This document shows positions 47,080 to 58,797 of a stretch of 64,000 nt of DNA, piece by piece. The position numbers and the translations under genes were made by a program. This stretch comes from Ligustrum vulgare (lineage: Eukaryota; Streptophyta; Magnoliopsida; Lamiales; Oleaceae), in contig OY743177.1 of the NCBI GenBank assembly GCA_963555705.1, positions 806,001 to 870,000 of the forward strand. The letters run 5' to 3'. Numbering within the stretch: the first letter of the stretch is position 1; each line of letters begins with the position of its first letter. A model generated the notes under the pieces. That model had not been told where the DNA came from, did no database searches, and saw nothing but the letters and a program-made list of their open reading frames with translations.

Positions 47080-47660
47080 AGCTAAATAGAAGGGTTAAGT
47101 ACAAAATTACACATATTTAGGTATGAAAATTTTTGTAATCAAGTGATTTGTAACTAATTACAGAAGTATCAAAATAATTTTCAAAATCAGTTTTATTTTT
47201 TTTTAATCAAAATCAGGTTTTGTAATTAATTACAACTGTAACTTTATATCAATTTTGTAATTAATTACAATTGTAACTTATGAATTAGTAAAAAATTAGT
47301 GTAATTCGTAATTTATAATTAATGACATTAATATGATTTGTAATCAACCACCGCCAAAACCACCGTTGTTGGACCACCGTCGCAAAATACAATAGTAACT
47401 TAATTCAGTTTTGTAATTAATTACAATTGTAGCTTTATTTCAATTTGTAATTAGTTATAATTGTAATTTTAATTAAAATTGTAATTAATTACCACCACCG
47501 ATCACTGCCTAATTTGTAACCAATCACCACCGCCGCCGCCGCCACGGCCACCGCCTCCTCCTCCACCACCACCACCACCACCTTATTTCAGGTTTGCAAT
47601 TAATTACAATTGTAACTTTATTTCAATTGTAATCAGTTACAATTGTAATTAATTACCACC
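47080..47660. repeat. Imperfect repeat of GTAATTAATTACAATTGTAAC
   Basis: The palindromic words GTAATTAATTAC and TTACAATTGTAA recur at least six times, often followed by TTTATTTCA. A (CCACCG)n / (CCACCA)n stretch lies at 47525-47583. Confidence 0.8.
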
Positions 47661-47896
47661 ACCGATCACTACCAACAAAACATAGCACCCAAACACAGCC
47701 CTCCACCGTTTCACCACCACCCTCACAATACGCATCAACACCAACAAATCTATCAGTAACAACACCACCACTATACCACATCACTCAAACATTGTTCGAG
47801 CAACATCGCACCACAACTACCATCTCCTAACATCCACAGACTACCATCCAAGCACAGCACTACTAGTGCATACTCAATAATACAGATCGGTGCTGA

Positions 47897-48247
47897 TCAT
47901 TGCAGATCGACACTGTGCTGTATCAACAGCGTGTTTGGCCAATTCTCCGGCAGAGAGCTAGCTTCTTTTGGGAGCTTTTTGTCGGCCTTGGGCTTCTTCT
48001 CTGTGGGTGCCTTTTCTGCCACCGGGGCCTTCTCGAAATCGGGCTTCTTCTCCGTGGGTTCCTTTTCTGCCACCGGGGCCTTCTCGAAAGCGAGCTTCTT
48101 CTCCATGGGTGCCTTTTCTGCCACCAGGGTCTTCTCGAAAGCAGGCTTCTTCTCAGTAGCGGGCTTCTTCTCAGTCGGCTTCTTCTCAGCTTTTGGTGCC
48201 ATGGCAAGCTTCTTCTCCGCTGGCTTCTTCTCAACTTTTGGTGCCAT
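47897..48247 (-). pseudogene. Histone H2B pseudogene: expanded tail, histone fold deleted
   Basis: From ATG at 48247 the minus strand encodes a plant H2B N-terminal tail: MAPKVEKKPAEKK, then three 17-residue repeats of the form xFEKxxVAEKxPxEKK, then KADKKLPKEASS. An H2B should continue into the histone fold. Instead the DNA jumps to the far C-terminus: after CTGCCGG, shifting the frame by one base reads GELAKHAV, the end of the normal RLVLPGELAKHAV segment. About 90 residues of the fold are gone, and the frame ends after 116 residues at 47897. H2B packages DNA in nucleosomes; this product could not form one. The CT-rich leader before the ATG looks normal. Confidence 0.88.
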
Positions 48248-48487
48248 GGAAAGAGTGAAACAAAATTGGGATGTTAACGGATTTGGATGAAGTTTAGAAT
48301 TTGGAGAGTTTTGTTTTAGAAGATAGACATGAGTGGTTAGAGAAAGGGAAAAACGATTAAGGTTTGAGTTTTGTTTCAACTGATTTAATAAAATAGTTTT
48401 TAGATACCTGATTTTAAAATTTTTAAATCTAAAGGTATTATTTGGTGTAATTACCCCTAAATAGAATTTGTAAAGAAATACTTTCAA

Positions 48488-50039
48488 AAAAAAAAAAAAA
48501 ATTGTAAGGAAATTTATTCCTGTTTCACGTGAGAATTAGATTTGTATTAAATATGTAAAATAATCCACCCATCCATCCTTTGCGATGTGTTTGTTTGACT
48601 TTATATTTGAAAAGTTAAACTTATTTCCAACAGTTTCTAGTGCCGTGTAATTAGGTGATTGAAACAGCTCCGAGGAACTCATCTCCCATACAAATCCCAA
48701 AACAAAAGTACTCTCTCTTCCCCGTATATATATACATGCGGACCTTGAAAAAGAGAGAATGTATTTTTTTATACACAAATTTACGTCTTCAGGCAGAGAG
48801 ATAAATTTACAAGGAATATTTGGCAATTGATTTTTATTGCTCTTTTAATCTATGAGGTAAGATACATTATGTGCAAGTGGTTAAATTCTAAATTTTTTCT
48901 TAATGTCAATATATTGCTACTTTTAATGCATTAGACTTTCAGGTCAATTTTAAAATTAAATCCTTTATGTTAAATCCTTCAGGATCAAGGTTATATCCTT
49001 CGGGATCGATGTAGGGATTCTTAAGTAATTCCCTGAGCTAGTTGTTATCGCGATCATCTGTTTTAAACGAGGAAAATGTTTTGAATTGAATGTACCTTAT
49101 ATTTATGTTATATTGAATTGAAATTGGCACGTATCCTACTGGATATTTTTAAATACTCATTTTTACTTTAAAATTTTACAGACTAATTCGGGTTGATTAG
49201 ATTTATGATGGAATGGTGATGCGGACTACCCAGGGGATTTAAATAAGTCAAAGAATTAAGTTTTTGATTCTAATTTCAATTATTGTTCAAGACATGTTTA
49301 TTGGAATTTTGTTGGGAATAATTTCATTTTCATGTTTAGTAAGCTTATAATATTATTTATTCTTTTAAAAGTAACTCTTAGTCGCTTGTCACATTAAAGA
49401 GCGCAAACATTTGTTTTATAATGTATATGTTAAAAAGGGTACCATTATTAAGAATTCATAAACTAGCAAAGAAACTTGCCTCTTTAAAACCAGAAAACAT
49501 TCTTACAGTTGATTTGAGAAAAAATAATCACCACATTAGTAAATTGATCAACTTGATTCAGATCAATATATATATGACACTTCTTGAGAGCAGTTTTGGG
49601 ACTTATGTGGGAGGTCAGCACTTTGAATCACATTCCACGTGTTTATTAAAAAGGGAAAACTACATTCACACTTGGATTTTAAGCTTTCAATTCAAAAACC
49701 AAATCTACATGTTATTTGTTCAAGAATCGGGTGATGATCAATTTTTAAATAATAAAATCCACCCCAGCTAAACCACACTCTCCCTACCCAATCTTCAACC
49801 CCAAACCATAAACCCTTGTTTGTGACCTAGATTGCTTTTCTTAATCTGTGCAATTCCATGTGTAGCAAATCGATAATGGTGCGGTAGTGTCTTGACCGAC
49901 GGTGGAGATTGGGCTCGAATGAGAATTTTTTTGGAGGAGATGGGAGTGGTGGTGCAGTGTGGTGGCGAAGCGGAAGAGCAAGCAAGTTAAACAGAGGTGT
50001 AATTGTGCTTCACATCGTAGTATTAAAAATCATGTCCTT
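48488..50039. other. AT-rich intergenic DNA
   Basis: No gene recognised. Random open frames up to 116 codons (49421-49771) lack any recognisable domain. Confidence 0.45.
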
Positions 50040-50275
50040 GTTAGATGGTTTGCTCCTCGAGAGGGTTGGTTAAAATTGAATACTGATGGTGAATGAAAGA
50101 GGGATGGACAGTCCACTGGTGGAGGGGTCGTTAGAGATCATCATGGGCTAATTTTATGAGGCTTTTGTGACTTTCATGGACCAGTATCTATCACTGAGGC
50201 TGAGTTAAAGGCGACTGGTCTAAAATTATGTTATGTACATGGTTACACTAAAATTTGGGCTGAGATTGATTCCAT
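50040..50275 (+). pseudogene. Plant RNase H-like (RVT_3) fragment
   Basis: The frame reads VRWFAPREGWLKLNTDGE, stop, then STGGGVVRDHHGLIL, stop, then GFCDFHGPVSITEAELKA and LKLCYVHGYTKIWAEIDS. The NTDG and ITEAELKA motifs carry the catalytic acidic residues of RNase H domains found after LINE reverse transcriptases and in related plant genes. Two in-frame TGA codons break it. At 50276 it is cut by a CACTA terminus. No reverse transcriptase lies upstream. Confidence 0.8.
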
Positions 50276-50716
50276 CACTACAACAACATCAGCCTACGGC
50301 AACGCGCAAAAAATGTTGCTGTAGGCCTTTTGCAACGTTCATGTACATGTTGCAAATCGCAGTGTTGCCGTAGATGGAAAGGATACGGCAACGTTCATTG
50401 CGTATTTTAAAAGGATGGATTGCACGTTGCGGTAGACCTTTGACAACGTTCACTGTGCGTTGCCGTAGACCTTTGGCAACATTCATTGCACATTGCCGTT
50501 TATACTTTTGGCAACTTTCATTGCGTGTTGTGGTAGACCTTTAGCAACGTTCTTTGCGTGTTGCGGTAGATACTTTTGGCAACACTCATTGCGCGTTTCC
50601 GTTGATACTTTTTGTAACACTCATTCCGCGTTACCGTTGATACTTTTGGAAACACTCTTTGCACGTTGCCGTTAATACTTTTGGCAACACTCTGCGCGTT
50701 GCTGTTGATCTTTAAC
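50276..50716. mobile_element. CACTA left end with subterminal repeats, truncated
   Basis: It starts CACTACAACAACATCAGCC, then carries about ten copies of TTGCCGTAGACCTTTGGCAAC or TTGCCGTTGATACTTTTGGCAAC with CATTGCGCG between. The repeat differs from the GGGACGAC type at 16.6 kb and 42.5 kb, so this is another CACTA family. No matching right end was found within the window. Confidence 0.75.
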
Positions 50717-51243
50717 ATTTTTTTTTTAATTTTTGTAAATCAATATAGATAATTCTACTGATAACCAACAAATTTCTCAAACATATATGTAATATATAAT
50801 ATATGAAACACGCTTGCTATAAGTCGAATTTTTTTTTTTTGGGCCCTTTCCTCTCCTCTTTTATCCATAGAACTTAACTTTCAAACATAAGGGTACCTGT
50901 GAATGTCTTTATAATCTTTGTTAATCAACAAATACTTGATTTTGTCTCTAGCAATTTTAGTATTAAGGTGTCTTTGTTTGACACAACATATATATAACAA
51001 GAGTACGATGAAGAAAGCATAAATTATATTATAAAGCTCCTGGTTGATAAAGAAAGTAGAGCTACAACTCAAAGAAATTGAACACCATAATTTCTCTACA
51101 TCACTAAATTCACAAGTTAAAGGACTACTATTTACTCGGGATAATTCTAATACACCACCTCAAACAAACTTACAAATCAGCTATCCTTCAATGTCCATTA
51201 CAAGTGAATATAAGTACTGTTCGAACCAGGAAAGATCAGCTCT

Positions 51244-52968
51244 TTAGTTAAATAAAGTCCACCTCTTTGGAGTAATTTTTATCAATGTTGTCCACCAATC
51301 AATAGATACCTGAAAAATAATCATAAGAATATGTTACCTATTGAAGAAATGATTATGATTATGCTGAAACAGTTACAAAGGCAACCAATGCATAAATAAT
51401 ACACACTGCGAATCTATTGTCACACGTTTGGTCAAGAATTATACCTTCCCAAATGACTTCTCAAAGGAAGCTCCATTTCCAAGACTATCATACCCTTACC
51501 TGTCCCCAGAATCCTAGATTGTATACCTCACAGCCTGAAGTCAAACAAATTTCATTGAAATCAAGCCATAGAGCGAAAATCGAAACATAGAGCAAAACGA
51601 AATGCCAAGTTATAAGAATATTTGTAAAAATGATTAATTCTGTTATGTATGTCATTAATGCCCCAGTGACTGTGTCAAAAAACTAGATTAGACAATATAC
51701 ACTTTAGAAGGCCCATAAAAGTAAAATGGGGGGAAAAAAGTTGATATTAAGCCCTATTCCATCTAGAACAATCCCACATATCTTTAGATTAAAATCACAA
51801 TAAATGCTATAGTTTTTTAGTCTACTTTGTGAGTTTAGGAATTATAGTTAGATGCATTTTAGTGTACTTTGATATTAAAATCCTTATCACTTGATAAGTC
51901 AGCTTGCTCACAAACACTTTTCAAGAGACAAGGATCCCCTTATAATGGATATAAATCTCTCAAACCAAACAGAATGTTTATCCATCACTGATCATGAGAT
52001 CAGAACCACACTAAAGAGATTGATGAAGACGTTACTCGAACAACTTTGAATATGTACCTTTAATAAGTCATACACAGGGACTATCAAGGGATTAGAAAAC
52101 TGTTTGGACATTCCAACTTCCACGTGTTCTATTTTAGTTAATAATCTGATTTTTTTTTTTTTTTTTTAAAGATTTGAAACTCATTTTTTATTTACTTACG
52201 CCATTAGCCACTGCAGTCAATTCCTTCAAAGAAAACTAATAGAACATGCAAGTGGAGTACTGATTTCCTACATGGCATAAATAAAATTGTCTACTAATTC
52301 AATAATGCCTACAAAAATATGTCCCTAACTTTTAGATCCATTATAATTCACGAGCTTCTATCTAACACACGGTCAAACAAGAAAATTAAGAACCAACACA
52401 TTTGAAGTATCCGTGGAAACAATTCCTAAGCAAATAGCCAAATAAACTTGAGATTTATCAAACTCATATATATACTTAGAAACACAATTTATAAACAATT
52501 ATTTAATCCCTATAAATAAATATATTCTTTGTTAATCCATAAATACTAAGATAAGACACATAACCGTAATTCCAGCTGAACTGATAAAGTTTGAAATAAA
52601 CCCAGAAAAACCATCAAATTCTTCTTTTTGTTTCTAATAAAATAAAACCCAAATTATAACAAGAAATCTTCTGCCAAATTGAACAAGCTGCATCACAATT
52701 TTGTACCTCTGTTTGAAGTCACTAATGTTTCTTCCTAATTACTAACGAAACATGACACATTCTTTAACAACTTCTATCAAAAACTGAACAAATGATGAAC
52801 CAAGAATATGGTTAATGAAACATCAATTAGATACCAAAAAATTAAAAATCCAACCAGAAATTGAAAGGGAAAATTTTCAATAGTACAAGTACGTACCATT
52901 GAAAGAGAAAATTGGGTTTCTGAACTTGAATCTGCTGTTGAAGGTAGAAAAATGAAAATACCTGACAT
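51244..52968 (-). CDS. Candidate small spliced gene, 35 residues, unknown function
   Basis: Three short exons on the minus strand, 52962-52968, 51500-51534 and 51244-51309, join in frame from ATG to TAA. All four splice borders are GT-AG with good contexts (CAG/GTAAGG after exon 2, TTTTTCAG before exon 3). The product begins MSGCEVYNLGFWGQV and continues SIDWWTTLIKITPKRWTLFN. It has no signal peptide and no domain I know. Before the ATG is about 150 bases of GC-richer, pyrimidine-rich DNA (52975-53125) that looks like a leader, cut upstream by the LTR at about 53125. Introns would be 1427 and 190 bases. A non-coding transcript, or a longer gene that I mis-spliced, are alternatives. Confidence 0.35.
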
Positions 52969-53124
52969 CTCTAGATCTAGGGTTGCAGCGGCGGGCCTTG
53001 GTGGCAGAAGCGGCGAGCGATGATTGTGGTGGACTGCGGTGAAATGCCGAGGAAGAGGAGAGGAAGATGGGAACGGCTGCGGCTGAAAGAGTTGAGAGAT
53101 TTGAGGGAGGAGAAACTTGTTGGT

Positions 53125-54660
53125 GAAAAATAATATCGCAAGTGTACCTTATCGCTAACAAGTAGTAAAAGTGGACTTTTAAGTCCGAGTTGTCGATCCC
53201 ATGAGGACTATTTATTCGTTATCGATTTACTTTGATTCAATAGAATTCCAAAACTAAAAACAAAAATTAACTAAGAAAATAAAATACCGAACAATCCAAA
53301 AACGACAATAAAATTGAGAATCAATTAAATAAACAAATCAATTAAAATGAAAATAACAACTTAAACTAAAAACAATTAAAGAAAGTAAGAAACAAACGTG
53401 GTGGATTTTAAACAATTAAATGAATATCGGGACTAACGATTTCGAAATAACGTTCTAACTTAATTTCTCATCTCAAGTTGTTTTCTAAAATTGTATTTGG
53501 TCGAATTCACGCATATATCTAATTTACCTCTCTCGAGTTCAAATTAGACCTATTTAACTAAGTCAACCATGTATCTCTACAGCGGGTCAGAGTTCTCCTT
53601 AGCTAAATGCATGAAATTTCCTAGGAATTCATAAGTGACAACATGCAACCACAAATTCATATCTCTATCTTTTTGTTGAAATTGCCGAATTTTATTACGT
53701 GATATAATTGTTAACTCACCTCTCGAATTATGAAAACAACCATTAATTCATGAATTGGTGATCAAGCAATTCAAGCATTAAACGCGATAATAAAATCAAT
53801 ACGTGAAATAAAAGCATCAACTTGAAAATTAAAATTAAACTAAAAACATTAAATCTATATCGTCAATCCCGAATTAAAATTTAGCTTTTCATGTTTGTGG
53901 AATAAAAATAGATAAATAATGAAAATAAAACCCGAAATTTGAAGAATTTGAGAATTAGCATCGTCCCCTTCTTCCAAGAACCACTCCAGCCGGCAGCCAT
54001 TTTTATCCACAACAATGCTCCTTAATCAGAGTAGCACTAATAATTTCAATTGGCACTTCCTTTTCTCCAATGTGTATCAGCCTCTCTCCTTGTGTATCAA
54101 TCTGCCTCACTCTCTCTCAATTGCACCAGCCGACAACTCCAAAGGTGACCACAATTCTTGTCCCCTTAATTTAATTCCCAAGCACTCCCTATTTATTTGA
54201 TAAACCAACCGTGCCTTTCTCACTCGTTTAAGCCCTCTCACGGCTGCCTCCCTTTTTCACTTTTTTTCTTCTGCCAAAAGCTACGTGCCCTCCTCGGCTG
54301 ACCTCAGTTGCTGTGTATATATATGTATATCATCACCAGCCGAGCCCTAGTCTTTTTTAAGTGGAGTCCAATGCATATAATAATCCAATAAAGCCCAATT
54401 AAATTGCAATTTGCATTAATTCACTATTAATGCTTTTAACCTCAATTCTTCAACATTATATAAGCTAGTCCTTGAATTTTAGCATGTCTTCTATTAAGCT
54501 CCACTTTGATTCTTGAATAATTTCACCAACTTTCAAATTGTATGATTTCACACATTTAATGAAACCATGGATTAATTGAAGAAATCATACTATATGTTTG
54601 ATTTTGAAGTGATCTAAGCAATGATATTTGATTCAACAAAGTGTTGATGACATGCACACA
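53125..54660 (-). mobile_element. LTR of an Athila-like element
   Basis: On the plus strand it begins TGAAAAATAATATCGCAAGTG, then shares AAGTGGACTTTTAAGTCCG, TCTCTCGAGTTCAAATTAG and CATGTATCTCTACAGCGGGTC with the LTRs at 3806 and 57072. Transcription sense is minus. It could be the 3' LTR of the gag-protease remains to its right. The right border is not sharp, and no target-site duplication was found. Confidence 0.6.
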
Positions 54661-54771
54661 AGATGTAAGATCACATTCGAGGTGATTTGGGGAAAGAAAG
54701 CGAATTAATAATGTTAGAAGTTGAAAGAATGAGGAAAAGCACTTAACCTGCCGAATTTTGTCCTAGTATAC

Positions 54772-54887
54772 CCACGCGATCGCGTGGTTGGAGTTCCAGT
54801 GATCGCGTGATGAAATCCTGTAGCATAATATTTTCCAAAACACCATTGAGAGATTGCGCAATAGGACTACCGCGCGATCGGTCGGTA
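54772..54887. repeat. GC-rich palindromic array (GCGATCGC type)
   Basis: CCACGCGATCGCGTGG at 54772-54787 is a perfect 16-bp palindrome. Related cores follow: GATCGCGTG at 54801, ATTGCGCAAT at 54853 and GCGATCGG around 54876. Core-to-core distances are 23, 52 and 23, identical to the array at 58050-58160. Confidence 0.8.
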
Positions 54888-55279
54888 TTCCGAACAGTTT
54901 CCAAATTTCCATTTTTTACGAAATTCATCCTCGCTTTTAACCCCCTAATCACTTCATGATTTATGCAATGAACTTCCAATCATGAACTTCATGAACTATA
55001 CTAATGTGTGTGTGAGTATGGGATGACGATAAAAACCTATCATAATGAAAACATGCAAAATTAAAAACATACCTAAATGTGCAACAATAGACTAACATGC
55101 ACAAATGTCCTAACATGTAACATGAAAAACACTTAAAGAAATTACCTACCATGCAAATATCTAAAACAAATAAAGAAATTAATACTTAAAGCGTAGTAAA
55201 TAAAAGGGAAGAAAGGTTGGGTTGCCTCCCAACAAGCACTCCGTTTTAAATCTAAAGCTCGACTTTTAGCACTTCTTTA
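54888..55279. other. Athila-like non-coding internal sequence
   Basis: On the minus strand it follows the protease frame. GTTGGGAGGCAACCCAAC (reverse of 55216-55233) is a phrase common after the gag-protease region of Athila elements. Reverse transcriptase and integrase are absent. Confidence 0.45.
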
Positions 55280-57070
55280 TCATGGAGGCATGAATGATCC
55301 TCTTGAACCCCTACACAACTTGCAATTACCCGCCTTGCACTTTTCGATCTGTTTCCTCACTTTCTTGAAGTCCAAGACCTCCTTTTCCAATGTTTGTTGA
55401 GGAAAATTAGATTTTTCCTCCTTCTTCGAGTTATTCCTATCCTTCTTAGCCTCTAAAATACCTTTTTTCAACATCGAAGCATTCTCCAATTTTATCCATT
55501 GCTTCACGTTTTCTTCGGGTTTCTGAATTACGCCTTCTACTTTTAAACAACTTTCATTTTGAACTTCGCAATCCTGTCTGGGCTTGATGCTGAAAGTGAC
55601 TTGTTCCTTCTCAACCCTAAAGATGATTTCTCCCTTTTCAATGTCGATTAGGGCTCTTCCAGTAGCTAGGAACGGCCTTCCAAATATTAGAGGCATCTGA
55701 GTGTCTTCTTCCATATCAAGGATCACAAAGTTAGCTGGGAAGAAGAATTTGTCAACCTTCACATTCACATTTTCAACAATACCATATGGGTACTGAATGG
55801 ATTTGTTGGCTAGCTTCAGTGTGATATTGGTCGATTTAGGCTCACGCAAACCAAGTTTCCTATACACAGATAAAGGCATTAAATTAACACTGGCTCCAAG
55901 ATCACATAAAACATTATCAAAGCTGAAATTACCAATAATGCAAAGGATAGAGAAACTCCCTGGATCTTTTAATTTTTGTGGTAACTTTTTCTACAAGATG
56001 GCACTGCATTCTTCACTTAGAGCCACTGTTTCAAAGTCTACAAGCTTTCTTTTATTTGACAGCATCTCTTTCATGAATTTCAGGTAAAGTGGCATTTGAG
56101 CAAAGACTTCAGCAAAAGGAGTATTTATGTGCAGTTTCTTAAAAATTTCCAAGAATTTCCCAAACTGATGTTTCCTCAGTCTTTGTGGATATGGGATGGG
56201 AGGCACATAAGCCTTGACTGAAGGTCGAACTCTAACAGGTTCTTCTTTCTTTTTTGGCTCTTCTGAAGTAGACCTCTATTCTTTCTCACTTTGCTCTTCC
56301 ACCCCATTTTGCTTCTGACTCTTTCTCTTTTCATAGTCTTCAACAGTCACTTCAGGTAATCGAACCCCACTCCTTGTTGTTATCTCATTCACGTGCTCAC
56401 GAGGGTTTATTTCGGTGTTACTTGGTAATTGTCACAGCTGCCTTGTTGCACTGCTCGCTGCCAACTCTCTCTTTTTTTTCTTCAAATTCTTTATCTTAGC
56501 TACTTGATTCATAATCTCACCATTCTGACTTTTGACTAGCTGAATTAACAGCTCCATGTTTTCTGCCATGGTTTTCTGAGATTGTTGTTGTTGCTATTGT
56601 TGAAAACCAAGTGGACGCTGAACATTCTGATTATTAGACCAGGAGAAGTTGGGGTGGTTCTTCCATTCTGGGTTGTAGGTTTGTGAATAAGGACCACCCT
56701 GTTGCCTGTTTCCCATGAAATTGACTTGTTCTGGAATTACTTGACTCTGCTGCATGGGGAAAAAATTTACCGCATCATTTTCAAAGCAAAAATCACACGG
56801 CGCTGTTTGAACTGAATTGACTGTCTGCACACCCATGTTGTCGATTTTCTTTGTCAACGCATCAAGTTTAGCACTTAATGATGTAATCTCATTAACGACA
56901 ATAACTCCCCTAGACTTAGGTGCAAACCTCTCTGAATATCATTGGTAACTGTTTGCAGCCATCTTCTCAAAGATCTCAGATGCTTCTTCATAGGTCATGT
57001 CCATTACCGATCCCTCGGTTGCTGAGTCAGCGTGCTTCTTATTTTCATTTGTCAACCCATTGTAGAATGT
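55280..57070 (-). pseudogene. Athila-like gag-protease remnant
   Basis: One minus-strand frame runs throughout, interrupted by four stops (56939, 56594, 56276 and 55991). It holds a gag segment (FYNGLTNENKKHADSATEGS, MTYEEASEIFEKMAANSYQ), a zinc-knuckle-like CDFC, YNPEWKNHPNFSWSNNQ, the gag end YPQRLRKHQFGKFLEIFKKL, and a retropepsin with the active-site motif CDLGAS followed by MPLSVYRKLG and FGRPFLATGRALIDIEKGEI. Gag packages element RNA; the protease matures the polyprotein. No frameshift was seen, and all four stops look like C-to-T or G-to-A changes of CAG, GAG-like or TGG codons. The 5' part of gag and the whole of reverse transcriptase and integrase are missing. Confidence 0.88.
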
Positions 57071-57071
57071 C

Positions 57072-58578
57072 TAATATCCCCGCAAGTGTACAGGTCGTGA
57101 GAAGTAATAAAGTGGACCTAAGAGTCCGGATTATTGTCCCACGGAGATTGTTATTAATTACCGAAATATGTTAGTTCTAAACCTTATTTGAACGGACGAA
57201 ATAATTTAAGATTTTAAACTAAAACTAAGACAATACTTAAAGACTTAAATTGTGAAATTGTTTTGTTTTTAAAGATGATTGTAAAGTGGTTGGGAATCCC
57301 GATTTCACCAACCAATTAAATCAGTTCCAATTCCAGTTTTATTTCCTAAATATGCATTCGGTCGAATTCACTAATGTATATTGAAATTCCTCTCTCGAGT
57401 TTAAATCAATTATACGTAAATAATTCAACCATGCATCTCTACAGAGGGTCTGAATATTCCTTATCTAGATGCATTACACACAAAAATTCACACACGATCG
57501 CAATAATAACAAAAGTATATCTCTATCTCTTATTCAATTACCGAATTTATTACCACGTTCTAAATTATTAACTCACCTCTTGAATTATGGAAATAACTCA
57601 ATATATCATGAATTGGTGACCAAGCAATTCAAGCATTAAGAACAATAATAAATCAATACAGGCAACAAAACATTAAAACTATGGAGCTTGGAATTAAAAT
57701 AATATAACTAGGTTACATCGTTCATCCCAACATTGAGATTAGTTAGATATCATTAATAAATAACAAAAACAATAAAGATAAACGTTCATTGAAAATAATA
57801 TAAAGAATGAAAATCTTGCGTCAAATTTTGATTCTTCAATTATCTTCAGTCCATGCCGATTTTCGATGCTTGATTCCCCCAAGAATTTGATGACGAATTC
57901 ACAATTATGGCTCTTTCTTTGGAGAGGCAAATGTCCTGATTTCGTGCCTCTTATATTCTATATATAGGTATTGGAGAGACCTAGGTCAAAAGAGAAGAAA
58001 ACCAGATAAAATTCGTAGAAAAAGCCCAAGTCGTGGCCCAGCAGACAAGCACGTGATCGCTTGGTTCAAACCCTAGTGATCGCATGGAAACATTTTCAAC
58101 TCTCGGGTGAGAAATTTACACCCTCACGCAATCGCGCGGTGTTAAATTCGGCGATCGCGTGGTTAGACCCTTCAGTGCAATTTCCACTTTTCTCGACTAT
58201 ATAAGTTAGTCCTCGACTTTTAATTGAGGTCTTGGTCCTCAACTTTCAATTATTGCGATTTAGTCCCCAAACTTTATATTCTTCTCGACTTGCTCGTTTC
58301 AGCTCTCAATTCCTTCAATTGGGTACTCCAACCTTTGATTCATTAACTTTGGCACCCTGTACATTTTCCGATTGACATCACAAACTTCTCAATTGCTCAT
58401 TTTAGCTCCAATTAGTATCCAATTATGCATTTTTCCCAATGTTTGCTTCATTCTTCGCCTTTTTGGGATATTTTCTACAAATTATCAAATAAACACAAAT
58501 TAAATAGCATACATTCTAAAACGACAATAAATTATTCTAATTTAGACATATAAATAAGTGTATAAAATACACTTATCA
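57072..58578 (-). mobile_element. LTR joined to the gag remnant
   Basis: On the plus strand it runs from ATATCCCCGCAAGTGTACAGG to ATACACTTATCA, so on the minus strand it starts TGATAAGTGT. It closely matches the solo LTR at 3806-4926. Its left edge abuts the middle of gag, while the right side (58579 onward) is unrelated. It is best read as the 5' LTR of the same element with the primer site and early gag deleted, or as a later insertion followed by deletion. It carries a palindromic array at 58050-58162. Confidence 0.78.
58050..58162. repeat. GC-rich palindromic array in the LTR
   Basis: Cores GATCGC at 58055 and 58078, AATCGC at 58130 and GATCGC at 58153, each within CACG...GTGG-like arms. 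Core spacing is 23, 52 and 23. Confidence 0.85.
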
Positions 58579-58649
58579 CCTAGTATGAAGGGATTAGTTA
58601 CTGAACATGAAGTTCTGAGTCAGTCAGGAAAACACTTGTGGGCGAAAAT

Positions 58650-58797
58650 GAACCAAATGTGAAAGAGAAGGAATCCCTTCTTGCTGTAGAAATGAATACC
58701 TTTGCAAATGATGAGGGTAATAGCATTGGTATTAGATATGACAGCATATGTGAGGGATCATATATTATTCTACTAATTGGTGGTGGTGGGAAATGAT
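58650..58797 (+). other. Unidentified coding-like stretch
   Basis: The plus strand reads NVKEKESLLAVEMNTFANDE, then GNSIGIRYDSICEGSYI, up to TGA at 58795-58797. Amino-acid use looks protein-like. No family recognised and no splice structure resolved. Confidence 0.3.

Noticed and set aside
47900..48290. Plus-strand open frames of up to 125 codons, rich in Phe, Ser and Leu
   Set aside because: These are antisense to the repetitive H2B tail; the lysine codons on the minus strand create open frames opposite.
57072..58578. Simple insertion of an LTR into gag with a target-site duplication
   Set aside because: The sequence to the right of the LTR does not continue gag, and no matching 5-bp repeat was found; a deletion must be involved.
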